From Anthoceros angustus (Eukaryota > Streptophyta > Anthocerotopsida > Anthocerotales > Anthocerotaceae): DNA of 64,000 bases. Each line of letters begins with the position of its first letter. The first letter of the stretch is position 1. The notes beneath the pieces were generated by a model that searched no databases, was not told the DNA's origin, and saw nothing but the letters and a program-made list of their open reading frames with translations. The DNA lies in the NCBI GenBank assembly GCA_010909165.1, contig VJWM01000187.1:62001-126000 (forward strand). Direction: 5' to 3'. The position numbers and the translations under genes are program-made. Below are positions 12,586 to 23,354 of the stretch, in pieces.

Positions 12586-12867
12586 GGCTCGCAGGAGCCT
12601 ATGGATGCAAGACGCATCAATTCGCCATCACGAGATATAATCAAGCTAGAGTCCTTCCCGGAAACGATTTGTTTCCATTTTGGCATTTTATCGGACCTTT
12701 TTCATTCCAAACTACGGGTATCATTCATTCACATTGCAATCCAAACCGAGGCACTTTCAAGAGGTGCCTCTCGCCGGGCCGTGCTGGGAGTATGTTGGGG
12801 CTGCTCGTGCTGGGGAGTACGATAGGGCTGTCCCTTCTGTCTGGACAAGGTGGGAGGTGCGCATCAA
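12586..12867. other. 5' region of PPR gene A
   Basis: Holds the promoter and leader of gene A (minus strand). A diverged copy of the 53-bp repeat lies at about 12770-12820. No separate gene. Confidence 0.4.
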
Positions 12868-13026
12868 GAGGTCCTCTTGCTGGGCCGTGTTAGGGAGTAT
12901 GCTAAGGCTGTGCGTGCTGGGAGGTCCTCTTGCTGGGCCGTGTTAGGGAGTATGCTAAGGCTGTGCGTGCTGGGACGTCCTCTTGCTAGGCCGTGTAAGG
13001 GAGTATCCTAAGGCTGTGCGTGCTGG
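12868..13026. repeat. 53-bp tandem repeat, three copies
   Basis: Units begin at 12868, 12921 and 12974 (GAGGTCCTCTTGCTGGGCC...). The first two are nearly identical and the third has a few changes. The array ends exactly where a PPR gene fragment begins. Confidence 0.9.
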
Positions 13027-13320
13027 GAGTAATAGGACGTTGAGGAATGTGATGCCAACTGGCGGTATGCCATCCCTTTTCATTGTATGGACAAGGTCGA
13101 ACACCACTTCACTATGTCCTCGACAGGAGTACCCTGCAATCAGTGAATTCCATGCTACCAGGTGCCTTTTGGGCAATGCATCAAACACTTCTTGAGCATC
13201 AACCATGCACCCACATTTTCTATATATGTTTATCAAAATGTTGGCTACAAACTCATCAGCTTGAACCCCTTGTTCTTCGATCTGCGCATGTGTTGCCGTC
13301 CCAAATGCAAAGCTGGACAG
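13027..13320 (-). pseudogene. PPR fragment, 3' part copied from a gene-B-like locus
   Basis: Reads INIYRKCGCMVDAQEVFDALPK, then AWNSLIAGYSCRGHSEVVFDLV and GITFLNVL. This matches the S-P2-L2 part of gene B (about 16470-16680) with few changes. It has no start and no E or DYW part, and runs into the 53-bp repeat. The left end of the homology is fused to bases resembling the sequence at the stop of gene B (near 15936). Confidence 0.85.
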
Positions 13321-13543
13321 ACGAAAGAAGTAAAGACGTAGCGTCAGAAGTCAACACATCATATATCATCACTTCACATATAGATAATCTTTCACTGTAG
13401 GAGTAACGGCACTGGTGAAATAAGGTAGAAAGGTGAAAAGTTGAAAGAGGTAAAAAGCTAAATTAGTAACTGCCCTGTTAAGAAGATGCATGTGTTGCAT
13501 GCTTCATGCAATCTCCTGTTAGAGAGGAATTGCTACAGCCACA
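13321..13543. other. spacer before LTR element
   Basis: AT-rich, no coding. Bases 13313-13340 resemble 15930-15960 on the far side of the LTR element. Confidence 0.4.
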
Positions 13544-14003
13544 TGAAGAGCTGCCTAGAGAGGACTCTTAGTGATCAGTGGTCTGTAAGAATCCCTAGAT
13601 TTAGCAGCTGCCTAGTTGAGGTCAGGCTGCGGGTTATATAAGGGATAGAGCAAGGGCTTTGAGGAACAAGTGAGACTCACTCTTTGAGAGAGCAGGCAAG
13701 TGTGCGCTGCAAGCCTTGTGTTGAGAGAGCTGTGGAGAGCTAGCTAGTGAGCTTATCGTGGAGTCAAGGGCGGTAGCCAGTTGGGAGTAGATAGCCAGAT
13801 TCCATCGTTGTATTCTTGCAAATAAAGAGCAGCACCTCGAGGAGGTGGCCTGCGAGTCATCAATGGACGGTGGGCTACTTGGAGCTCAGTGCTGTGTTGT
13901 GAGGTTGAGAGAATCGTGCAAGTCTCTTGTGGAGTGAATTGGCGAGGTCCTAGACATTGGAAGCTTGACTTGTCGCTTCCTTATTGGCTCTGTGAGGGGT
14001 TTT
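13544..14003 (+). repeat. 5' LTR
   Basis: About 460 bp, collinear with 15281-15828. TATA box at 13635-13642, polyadenylation signal at 13821-13826. Confidence 0.8.
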
Positions 14004-14006
14004 TAG

Positions 14007-14018
14007 TGGTATCGTGTA
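14007..14018 (+). promoter_or_regulatory. putative retrotransposon primer-binding site
   Basis: TGGTATCGTGTA, directly after the 5' LTR. Its first seven bases match the initiator-tRNA-Met complement used by many plant LTR elements. Confidence 0.55.
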
Positions 14019-14288
14019 GTCCATTCCTCAGTGATTAGAGTGCACAAGATGGTCAATCGAGCGTAAGGAGAGGTTGAAGAAGCGGCGGTCTCCGCCAATC
14101 ATCCGCCTCAACCGAAGATTCAACATCGCCGAACAGAGGAGAGGCTCGAGAGCACAACAAGCCCATCTAGAGAGAAGTCAGAGGACTAGAAAAAACAGAT
14201 GGTGAACGATGTAATGACTTCAAGGAAAAAGACAAGGAAGAATGCAGAGCCCACAGCTCAACAAGGCGAAGATGCGGAAGATCAACAA

Positions 14289-14488
14289 AAAATCTTTCCG
14301 GCGAATTCAGCAGGCATCTTCAAAGTGGCTCCAAAGTCGAGCATGAAGTTAGCTCTACCAGTTGGAGATCTCTTTCTCCCTACCAGTTGGAGATCTCTTT
14401 CTCCCTCGTACTTATCTGGTAGAGCTAATTTCATGCTCGACTTTGGAGTCACTTTGAAGATGCCTGCTGAATTCGCCGGAAAGATTTT
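14289..14488. repeat. long inverted repeat (hairpin), 73-bp arms
   Basis: Left arm 14289-14361 and right arm 14416-14488 are reverse complements with only a few mismatches. The 54-bp spacer region holds a 25-bp direct duplication (14356-14380 and 14381-14405). It lies inside the LTR element and is read through by its first open frame. Confidence 0.9.
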
Positions 14489-15280
14489 GAGGCAGTACCT
14501 GCGGTCGGTATGGCCAGACTAGAGGAAGCTTGTGGACAAGGGAAGAACGGTAGACTCCCCCTTAGGAAGGTAATAGGAGTTGTTTTTGTCTTTTTTGGGT
14601 GTTTAGTGTGAGGAATAGAAATAAGGTTGAACGGACCGGACTCGCTCGGAAGCTGGGCGCCTGCTTCTTCGGAGCTGGGCGGAGCACCCAACCCGGACTC
14701 GCTCTGGAGTGCGGTTTGGCGGTCCTTGACGGACCGGCAGATGCCTGCGCCGCCGGAGGGGTTTTTGGGAGCATCGCCGACGGTGGCCGTGGAGGAGACA
14801 CGGCGGGTCTTGCTGTCTTGCCAGGATCGAAGAAGAGAAGCGCCGGACATTGGAGATAGAGGCGAGGTCCGCCCAACAAGACAGGGCTCGGGTGCTTCAT
14901 CCGGGCAGTTAAAGCATGCCGGAGGCTTAAACGGCGGAGGACGCGCCAAGAAATGGGCAGTAAGGGTGGCGAGGCGCCTTAGCAGGCGGAGGAGGCCCAG
15001 GACCTAGTCGAAACCGTGCGGAGAGAGCAAAGCTAGGCGTTGGAGGCTCAGCTGAAGGGAGCCAAGGAAGTTGAGGCCACCACCAAGACAGACCGGGACC
15101 ACTACAGGGACCGGAATCGCTCGAGGGAGGCGGCTGGAGCAGCCACAACTCGCCTGAAGGAGGAGCAGGCGGCCGCGGAACAAGCACGCACGGCCCATGG
15201 GGCAGAAATGGAGGAGCAGTTGAGGGAGTTGGGGGACCTTCGGATGCAGCTCCAACAGGTGGGGGAGGCACAGCCACAAA

Positions 15281-15828
15281 TGAAGAGCTGCCTAGAGAGA
15301 ACTCTTAGTGATCAGTGGTCTATAAGAATCCCTAGATTTAATAGCTGCCTAGTTGAGGTCAGGCTGCGCGTTTATATAAGGATAGAGCAAGGGCTTTGAG
15401 GAACAAGTGAGACTCACTCTTTGAGAGAGCAGGCAAGTGTGCGCTGCAAGCCTTGTGTTGAGAGAGCTGTAGAGAGCTAGCTAGTGAGCTTGACGTGGAG
15501 TCAAGGGCAGTAGCCAGTTGGGCGTAGATAGCTAGATTCCATCGTTGTATTCTTGCAAATAAAGAACAGCACCTCGAGGAGGTGGCGTACGAGTCATCAT
15601 TGGACGGTGGGCATTCTTGCAAATAAAGAACAGCACCTCGAGGAGGTGGCGTACGAGTCATCATTGGACGGCGGGCTACTTGGAGCCTAGTGCTGAGAGG
15701 ATCGTGCAAGTCTCTTGTGGAGTGAATTGTCAAGGTCCTAGACCAGGAGTGAATTGTCAAGGTCCTAGACCACTGGGAAGCCAGCCCTTGTCGCTTCCTT
15801 ACTGGCTGTGCAGTGAAGGGTGTTATTG
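15281..15828 (+). repeat. 3' LTR with internal duplications
   Basis: Longer than the 5' LTR because about 64 bp around the AATAAAG (15551-15614) is duplicated at 15615-15672 and a 28-bp block is repeated near 15718-15771. Confidence 0.8.
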
Positions 15829-15944
15829 TAGGAGAGGCTATAGAGGTGGCATTTATTACTGAAAAAATAGTGTTACAATTTCAATTTAAGTACATGTGTG
15901 CAGAAGGTGATGAAGCCCCGGGGCCCTTCACAGACGAAAAGAAG

Positions 15945-18900
15945 TCAAGACGTTGCCTTCAGTTTGAAAAGGTTACCTGTTTCACTCTTTGCCAGACTCC
16001 TGGGATGCTTCTCATCCCCAACCAGAAAACTATGCACCTGGCCATGCATGTCTGTCCACCAGCTCTGACCTGGCTGCTTCCATGCCCTGATCCTTGCCCT
16101 CCTCGACTGCATCTCAAGTGCCTGCTCCCACATCTGGGCAGAGGTGTAAATATTTGCCATCAACGTGTATGCTGCGGCATCTTTCTTGTCTAGTTTCACA
16201 GCTTGGTCGAAAGCATGGCACCCCACCTTCACGTTGCCCCACTTCCGACAAGCACCCAGCAGCGTGTGCCAAATTGCAGCATTAGGCTGGACAGGTATCC
16301 TGCTTACCAAGGCTAGAGCCTCATCCAGTCGGCCTGCACGGCCCAGCATATCCACCATACATGTGTGGTGCTCCAGTGTAGGATTGATGCCGTAGTGTTT
16401 ACTCATAGCTTCCAAGCACTCTGTCCCTTTGTCCACTAGACCCGCATGACTGCATACTGTTAGGACACTGAGGAATGTGATACCATCTGGCTGTATGCCA
16501 TCCCCTTTCATTTTCTGGACAAGGTCAAACACCACTTTACTGTGTCCTTGACAGGAGTACCCTGCAATCAGTGAATTCCATGCTACCAGGTCTCTTTTGG
16601 GCAATGCATCAAACACATCCTGAGCATCAACCATGCACCCACATTTTCCATACATGTTTATCAAACTGTTGGCCACAAACTCATCAGCTTGAAGCCCTTG
16701 TTCTTCGATCTGCGCATGCAGTTGCCGTCCCAGATGCAAAGCTGCCACATTAGCACATGCCTGCAGGAGGCACACAAATGTCATGGGATCCGGTACAGAA
16801 ATGCCTTCTTCCTGCATAGCACTGTATTGACAAAGTGCTTCCTGCCCCATTCCTTGCTGGGAATACCCTGCGATTAAAGCAGTCCAGGTCACCACATCCT
16901 TTTGACCAAGTTCATCAAATACTCGCTGAGCAGATTCCAAGCTGCCACACTTTGCATACATGTTGACCAAACTGCTGGCTACAAACACTTCAGCTTCATG
17001 TCCTTGTTCTCTAATTTGTGCGTGAAGCTGATTCCCCTTCTTCAAAGCTTCGGGGCCCAGACTTGCACATGCCTGAAGCAGGCACACAAATGTCGCAGGA
17101 TTCGGTACCACCATGACTTCTTGTTGAGTAGCACTGTAAAGACGAAGGGCATCCGGGCCCATACCCTGCTGGGAATGGCCTGCTATCATGGCATTCCACA
17201 AAGCCACAGTGCTGTTAAAAACACTCAGCGCATCCTCAAGGCTGCCACACTTTGCATACATGTTGACTATACTACTAGCTACAACCATATCCAAATCATG
17301 TCCTTGTTCTCTAATTTGTGCATGAAGCTCCTTCCCCCTAGCCAAAGCTGGGATCCCCACACTTGCACATGCCTGCAGAAGGCACAAAAATGTCACGGCA
17401 TCAGGAATAGCCAAGCCTCCTTCTTGCATGACCCTATAAAGCTGGAGGGCTTCGTGGCCCATGCCCTGCTGGGAATATCCTGCGATTAGAGCAGTCCACG
17501 TCACCAGCTCTTTTTGACCAAGTCCGTCAAACACTCTCTGGGCATCTTCCAAGCTGCCACACTTTGCATACATGTTCACCAAACTGCTGGCGACAAACGC
17601 ATCAACTTGAAGTCCTTGTTCCCCAATTTGCGCATGAAGCTGCTTCCCCTTGTCCAATGCTGGCATGCCCACACTTGCACAGGCCTGCAGGAGGCACACA
17701 AACGTCACAGTATTGGGCACAGCAATGCCACCTTCTTGCATAGCACTATACAGACTAAGGGCTTCCTGTCCCATGCCCTGCTGGGAATATCCACCAATTA
17801 GAGCAGTCCAGGTCACGACATCCTTTTGATCAAGCGCTTCAAATACCCTCTGAGCATCTTCTAAGCTGCCACACTTCGCATACATGTTTACCAAACTGTT
17901 GGCGACAAACACATCAGCTTGAAGTCCTTGATCTGTAATCTGAGCATTAAGCTGTTTCCCCTTTTCTAAAGCTGGACTCCCCAAACTTGCACATGCTTGC
18001 AGGAGGCACACAAATGTCACAGAATCCGGTGCAGCCGTGCCTTCTTCTTCCATTGAGCTGTAGAGACGAAGGGCTTCCTGCCCCATGCCCTGCTGGGAAT
18101 ACCCTGCTATTATGGCATTCCATGTCACCACATTTTTTTCACCGAGTCCATCAAATACTTTCTGAGCATCTTCTAGGCTGCCACACTTTGCATACATAGT
18201 AACCAAACCGTTGGCCACAGACACATCATCTTGGTGTCCTCGTTCTCTTATGTGTGCATGAAGCTGCTTCCCCTTCTCCAAAGCTGGAGATCCCACATTT
18301 GCACATGCCTGCAGCAGGCACAAGAATGTTACAGAATCAGGTAGAACAGTGCCTTCGTCTTGCATAACCTGGAAAAGATGGAGGGCTTCCTGCGCCATGC
18401 CCTGCTGGGAATACCCTGCTATCATGGCATTCCAGGTCACCACGTTCTTTTTACCAATTCTATCAAAGACAGCTTGAGCATCCTCTAAGCTGCCACACTT
18501 CGCATACATGTCCACCAAACTGTTTACTAGAAACGCATCATCTTGATGTCCTCGTTCTCTAATTTGTGCATGCAGCCGCTTCCCCTTCTCCAAAGCCAGT
18601 GACCCTACACTAGCACATGCCTGCAGGAGGCATACGAATGTGATGGAATTGGGTACAGCCACACCTTCGTCCCCCATAGCACTATAAAGACGAAGGGCTT
18701 CCTGGCCCATGCCCTGCTGGGAGTATCCTGCAATCAGAGCAGTCCATGTCACCACATCTTTCTGATCAAGCCCATCAAACAATCTCTGAGCATCTGCCAA
18801 GCTGCCACACTTTGCGTACATGTTCACCAAGCAGCTACTTACAAAAACATCAGGTTCAACCCCACTGGCCAACACATCAGCATGCACCTGCTGCCCAGTT

Positions 18901-19700
18901 TTCAAGTCCAAACCCCTGGCACAAGCCTGAAGCGCTGCCACAAACACATGTCCATCGGGCTTCACAGTCGACGTGCACATCTGATGATATAGTTCTATGG
19001 CTTGCTTGTCTTGTCCATGTTGAACATGCGCAGAAATTATGGCACACCATGTGAAGGCATCAGGCTTGGCAACCACTCCAAACACATCCATCGCGTCTTG
19101 CAACCTGCCATGAGAAGCATATATCCGGAGGATGAGGGTGCCGAGGAACGTGTCCGACTGCCATCCCTTTTTCACTGTAAGAGCATGGACGCGACAACCT
19201 CGAACAAGATCGTTCTCGTGTAAACATTGCTTCAGGACAGTACAAAAGAGAGATTTAGGTGCAAAACAGTCTGTTTGCACCAGAACTCCCAAAGCCTCAA
19301 CAGCCCCAGTGAGATGGCCCTGTCGACAAAGCTCTCTCACACATTCAGCCGATGCGGTCCATTTGTATCCTGCAGGGCTGCGAAGGTCAGAATCATCCGG
19401 CAAGCTGCATTTCGAGGCATCCCGACCCATCTCCAGAAGTGTAAGCTCCCGAAGAAACTGCCGCCTCAAGAGCGAATGAGCACCACCCTCGCTGCAGGAC
19501 GACCCACCTCCAGCAAGAAATCCTCTTGCACGGGCTGGATTTCTTCCAGAGGTATTGCACCTCGCGGCCTGGTTGTTTGCCAAGGGCTGGTTCCTTGAAG
19601 CCAGGTGAGCGGGAGCTCGTCCAAGAAGACATGCTCCACACAGCCATCGCTCGCAGAGACGAAGCAAGCTAAATCTACGCATGCAAATGTGCCCGACCAC
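15945..19700 (-). CDS. long PLS-class PPR protein B, truncated after PG box
   Basis: A 1251-codon frame without a stop. After a basic leader, about 29 PPR motifs in P-L-S order follow, the triplets being near copies (MYAKCGSLEDAQRVFDGLGQK). Then come P2-L2-S2, E1, E2 and a PG box (WKQPGQSWWTDMHGQVHSF). The frame ends about 25 residues later, so the whole DYW deaminase domain is missing. One S motif lacks about nine residues (VFNSTVALWNAM). The fifth residue of the P motifs alternates Thr and Asn, predicting purine/pyrimidine choice. The transit-like start and family imply organelle RNA binding. Editing would need a DYW domain in trans. The LTR element lies 116 bp beyond the stop. Gene C and relic D end at the same PG-box region. 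Confidence 0.85.
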   Translation of the reverse strand: MVGHICMRRFSLLRLCERWLCGACLLGRAPAHLASRNQPLANNQAARCNTSGRNPARARGFLAGGGSSCSEGGAHSLLRRQFLRELTLLEMGRDASKCSLPDDSDLRSPAGYKWTASAECVRELCRQGHLTGAVEALGVLVQTDCFAPKSLFCTVLKQCLHENDLVRGCRVHALTVKKGWQSDTFLGTLILRIYASHGRLQDAMDVFGVVAKPDAFTWCAIISAHVQHGQDKQAIELYHQMCTSTVKPDGHVFVAALQACARGLDLKTGQQVHADVLASGVEPDVFVSSCLVNMYAKCGSLADAQRLFDGLDQKDVVTWTALIAGYSQQGMGQEALRLYSAMGDEGVAVPNSITFVCLLQACASVGSLALEKGKRLHAQIRERGHQDDAFLVNSLVDMYAKCGSLEDAQAVFDRIGKKNVVTWNAMIAGYSQQGMAQEALHLFQVMQDEGTVLPDSVTFLCLLQACANVGSPALEKGKQLHAHIRERGHQDDVSVANGLVTMYAKCGSLEDAQKVFDGLGEKNVVTWNAIIAGYSQQGMGQEALRLYSSMEEEGTAAPDSVTFVCLLQACASLGSPALEKGKQLNAQITDQGLQADVFVANSLVNMYAKCGSLEDAQRVFEALDQKDVVTWTALIGGYSQQGMGQEALSLYSAMQEGGIAVPNTVTFVCLLQACASVGMPALDKGKQLHAQIGEQGLQVDAFVASSLVNMYAKCGSLEDAQRVFDGLGQKELVTWTALIAGYSQQGMGHEALQLYRVMQEGGLAIPDAVTFLCLLQACASVGIPALARGKELHAQIREQGHDLDMVVASSIVNMYAKCGSLEDALSVFNSTVALWNAMIAGHSQQGMGPDALRLYSATQQEVMVVPNPATFVCLLQACASLGPEALKKGNQLHAQIREQGHEAEVFVASSLVNMYAKCGSLESAQRVFDELGQKDVVTWTALIAGYSQQGMGQEALCQYSAMQEEGISVPDPMTFVCLLQACANVAALHLGRQLHAQIEEQGLQADEFVANSLINMYGKCGCMVDAQDVFDALPKRDLVAWNSLIAGYSCQGHSKVVFDLVQKMKGDGIQPDGITFLSVLTVCSHAGLVDKGTECLEAMSKHYGINPTLEHHTCMVDMLGRAGRLDEALALVSRIPVQPNAAIWHTLLGACRKWGNVKVGCHAFDQAVKLDKKDAAAYTLMANIYTSAQMWEQALEMQSRRARIRAWKQPGQSWWTDMHGQVHSFLVGDEKHPRSLAKSETGNLFKLKATS

Positions 19701-19981
19701 AGGTAGCTCGTAACGTGCAAGAAGTGAGCCCAGCTGCTATCAGACGGAGGAAGGCAGCACATCCATGGAAGGCGAGGAAACATCCAAAATGGCAACTCAG
19801 GCACCGAAATTGTGAAGACACTACAAGCATATTTTCCACCAACGTAGACACATTCATACCGACGATGACAGAAATGTCCTGTTCTCCTGTTCTTCCACAA
19901 TGATAATGTGGTGTCTAGTGTAGAGCATGTGCCATAGCCAGCTTCTCGGTTGGCACATGTGAATGATGTTCCTTAGTATCA

Positions 19982-22577
19982 TCACACAAATCTCCCGGAG
20001 CCGGTTTCCGCTGTGGCTTTACCTGACTTCTTGAAATGCTTCTCAGCACCAACCAGAGAACTCTGCACAAGTCCGTGCATGTGCGTCCACCAGCTCCGTG
20101 CCGGCTGCTTCCATGCCTTGATGCTTACTCTACTTGCCTGGATCTTCTGTGCATGCTCCACATTTGGGCACCGGTGTAAATATTTGACATCAAAACATGT
20201 GCAGCGGCATCTTTCTTGTCGAGCTTCATTGCTTGGTCGGCATGGCGTCCAACCTCCACATCGCTCCACTTTTGACAAGCACCCAACAAGGTGCACCATA
20301 CTGCAGCATTAGGAAGTTCAGGAATGGTCCTTACCCAGGCCAGTGCCTCATCCAGTCAGCCTGCACGACCCAGGAGATCCACCATGCATGTGTGACGCCG
20401 TAGTGTCTGCTCATGGTCTGAAAGTACTCTCTCCCCTTGTTCACTAGCCCCACATGACTGCACACTGTTAGTACACTAAGGAATGTGACGTCGGATGGCT
20501 GTATGCTGTCCTCGCTCATTCTCTGAACCAGGTCAAAGACCGCTTCGCTCTCTCCTTGGCAGGTGTAGCCTGCTATAAGTGCATTCCAGACAGCACCGTC
20601 TTTTTCGGGCAATGCATCGAACACCCGCTGTGCATCAAGCATGCTCCCGGACTTTCCGTACATGTTTATCAGACTCCTGGTTACAAACGCATCAGCTTGC
20701 AAACCTTGTTCTTCAATCTGTGCATGGAGCTGCTTCCCCAGATGCAAAGCTGTCACATTTGCACATGCCTGAAGGAGGCACACAAATGTCATCGCATCAG
20801 GTACAGCGATGCCTTCTTCCTGCGTAGCACTGTATAGACGAAGAGCTTCTGGGCCCCTGCCTTGCTGACAATATCCTGCAATTACAGCAGTCCACATCAC
20901 CACATCCTTGTGACCAATTCTATCAAAAACTCTCTGAGAATCGTCCAAGCTGCCGCACTTTGCATACACGTTCACCAAACTGCTGGCTACAAACGCATCC
21001 GCTTCAAGACCTTGCTCTGTCATTTGTGCATGAAACTGCTTGCCCATTTCCAAAGCTGGGGGCCCGACAGTTGCACATGCTTGGAGGAGGCAAGCAAACG
21101 TCACAGAATCAGGAACAGCAGTGCCTTCTTCTTGCATAGCACTATAAAGACGAAGGGCGTCCTGGCCCATACCCTGCTGCGAATATCCTCCAATCATGGC
21201 ATTCCACGCCACGACATCTTTCTGAGGAAGCCCGTCAAAAACTCTGACCTCTGCATCCGACTATACAGCTCTATGGCCTGGTCAAGACTCCCACACTTTG
21301 CATACATGTTCACCAGACTGTTGGCTACAAATTTATCCGTTTGATGTCCTTGTTCTTGTGTGTCCGCATGAAGCTGCTTCCCCTCCTCCAAAGCTGGGGT
21401 CCCCACGGTTCCACAAGCCGGCAGGAGGGACACAAATGTCAAAGAATCAGGAGCAATGATGTTTTCATGCCGCATGGCCCTCTGCAGATGAAGGGCTTCG
21501 GGAATACCCTGCTATCATGGCATTCCTCGTTATCACATTTCTCTGGCCCAGTCCATCAAGCACAGCACGAGCGTCTACTACGCTGCCACACTTTGTATAC
21601 ATGGCCACCAAACTGCTGGCTACGACCACACCACCTTGGTGTCCTTGTTCGCTGAGTTCCATATGAAGCTGCTTCCCCTTCTCCAAAGCTGGGGTCCCCA
21701 CACTTGCACACGCCTGCAGGAGGCACACAAACGTCACGGAATTGGGCACAGCCATGCCTTCTTCTTGCATCGCACTGTACACAAGTCCATCAAACACTCT
21801 GTGTGCATTCTCCAAGCTGCCACACTTTGCGTACATGTCCACCAAGCCGCTACAAACGAACAAATCAGGCTCAACGCCACTGGCCGACACATGGGTTTCA
21901 AGGTCTGCTCCCCGTGCACAAGCCTGCAGGGCTGCCACAAACAGGTGCCCATCAGGCTTCACACTGGACCTCTGCATCCGACTATACAGCTCTGTGGCCT
22001 GCTTGTCTCCATGTTTAACATGGGCAGAAATGATTGGAGACCACGTGAAGGCATCCGGCTTATCTAGCACTTCAAACACATCCATCGCGTCTTGCAACCT
22101 GCCATGAGAAGCATACATACGCAGGATGTGGGTGCCCAAAAATGTGTCCGACTCATACCCGTTTTTCACCACGAAAGCATGCATGCGGCAACCCAGAACA
22201 ACATCCTTCTGGACTGCGCATTCCTTCAGTACGGTATAAAGGAGAGATACAGAAATGCAGTGGTCTATCTGCACCAAAACTCCAAAAGCCTCTACTGCCC
22301 CAGTGGGATGGCCCTGATGACATAGCTTGCTCACGGTTTCTCCAGTTACGCCCCTTCCACATCCAGCAGGCCTGCCAGGGTCACTGTTGTCAGAGTTGAC
22401 TTCCATGGCACCACCATCCATCTCCCATCTACACCTGTCTTCAGCCTCACGTCTCCTTGCATTCCGTGAAAAGCTGCTGCACCTCGCAGTTTGGTTGTTC
22501 GTCAAAGCTTGCTTCCTTGTAGTCAGATAAGCGGGAGCCCGTCCTAGAAGACCTGTTAACACGCTCCAGACAGCCAC
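19982..22577 (-). pseudogene. PPR gene copy C, frameshifted
   Basis: Collinear with genes A and B but in pieces: 22577-21465 (leader and first modules; missing the stretch between FDGL and YSAMQEEG), 21475-21194, 21212-20331 (P-L-S modules into P2-L2) and 20299-19982 (E2 and PG box, ending FLVG-like then stop). Frames change at about 21470, 21210 and 20330-20400, where a deletion joins YGVT to the S2 part. No single protein can be read; no splice pattern repairs it. Confidence 0.85.
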
Positions 22578-22720
22578 GGTTCGCTGGGTTCGCAGTTTTC
22601 TTTGTCATACCCGTCCTTGGCATCATCCAGAAACACGTCGTTTAGCTTCTGGGCAAATTGCTCTCCCCAATCTTGCAGGAACATCATAAACCACATAAGC
22701 TTGAGACATGTACATACATG
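22578..22720. other. spacer upstream of PPR copy C
   Basis: No coding support; open frames here are chance. Confidence 0.4.
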
Positions 22721-22726
22721 AACGCT

Positions 22727-23170
22727 GTTGCTTGATTCCAACATTTGAGCAACTGAACAAATCATCGAAGCCAGCATCAGAGTGCATGTACATTTCAGGT
22801 GGGACGACGATGGGAGATCACCAAAGTGAAAACTATGCTTGTCCTTCAGGACGATTCCACCTTTTGCATACACGTGCAGGACTTTGCCCCCTGCTACAGG
22901 AACTACACACCCTTGTCTTTTACATGCAAGCCGTTGCTTGCTTTGATCGTTCGGGCAACCGATCAAGTGACCAACGCAAGCGTCGGACTGCATGTAGATA
23001 TCAGATGGGAGAGTTCATGCGAAAACCTGGACTTGCCTCCTCTTGCTCGGACAGCAGCTGCAGACCACCTTTTTACATGCACGCAGCTGCTTGCTTGAAT
23101 CATTTGTGTACGGAGCAAGTGATCAAAGCAAGCATCGACATGCATGTAGATTTCCGAAGGGACAGACCTT
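22727..23170. repeat. degenerate direct repeats, three copies of about 80 bp
   Basis: Three related blocks at about 22727-22803, 22932-23013 and 23088-23165. Each has the shape TTGCTTG..., GATCAAGTGA-like, GCAAGC, CATGTAGAT, separated by about 80-130 bp of less similar sequence. Confidence 0.6.
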
Positions 23171-23354
23171 GGAAGTGAAATCTAGATCTTGAACGTGCTC
23201 TTCAGTTGGTCCGGCCTCTTGCGCTCAGGCTCTCCTCTTCGTCAGTGGATTAGCTCGGAAGGAACGTTATCTGATACTGACATGACACCACATGGCAATC
23301 GTCTTCGTGAGGGGTCTTATGGTACTGTGAATCCCATCTGTAGCTCCAGGTGAA

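Larger units (their letters stand above)
13544..15828 (+). mobile_element. small non-autonomous LTR retrotransposon
   Basis: Two direct repeats starting TGAAGAGCTGCC (13544 and 15281) flank about 1.3 kb. Each LTR has a TATATAAG box (13635; about 15373) and an AATAAA signal (13821; copies near 15560 and 15625), the normal U3-R-U5 order. A primer-binding site starting TGGTATC follows the 5' LTR, and a purine-rich tract (AGGTGGGGGAGG) precedes the 3' LTR. Inside are a 107-codon frame (14199-14522) rich in Lys/Glu/Gln and a charged coiled-coil frame (15040-15399), perhaps gag remnants. No protease, reverse transcriptase or integrase is present. It lies just downstream of PPR gene B. Target-site duplications were not found and the outer ends are uncertain by about 10 bp. 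Confidence 0.8.

Noticed and set aside
22556-22993. 145-codon minus-strand frame
   Set aside because: Runs through degenerate repeats; its Cys content comes from them and it has no homologous motif.
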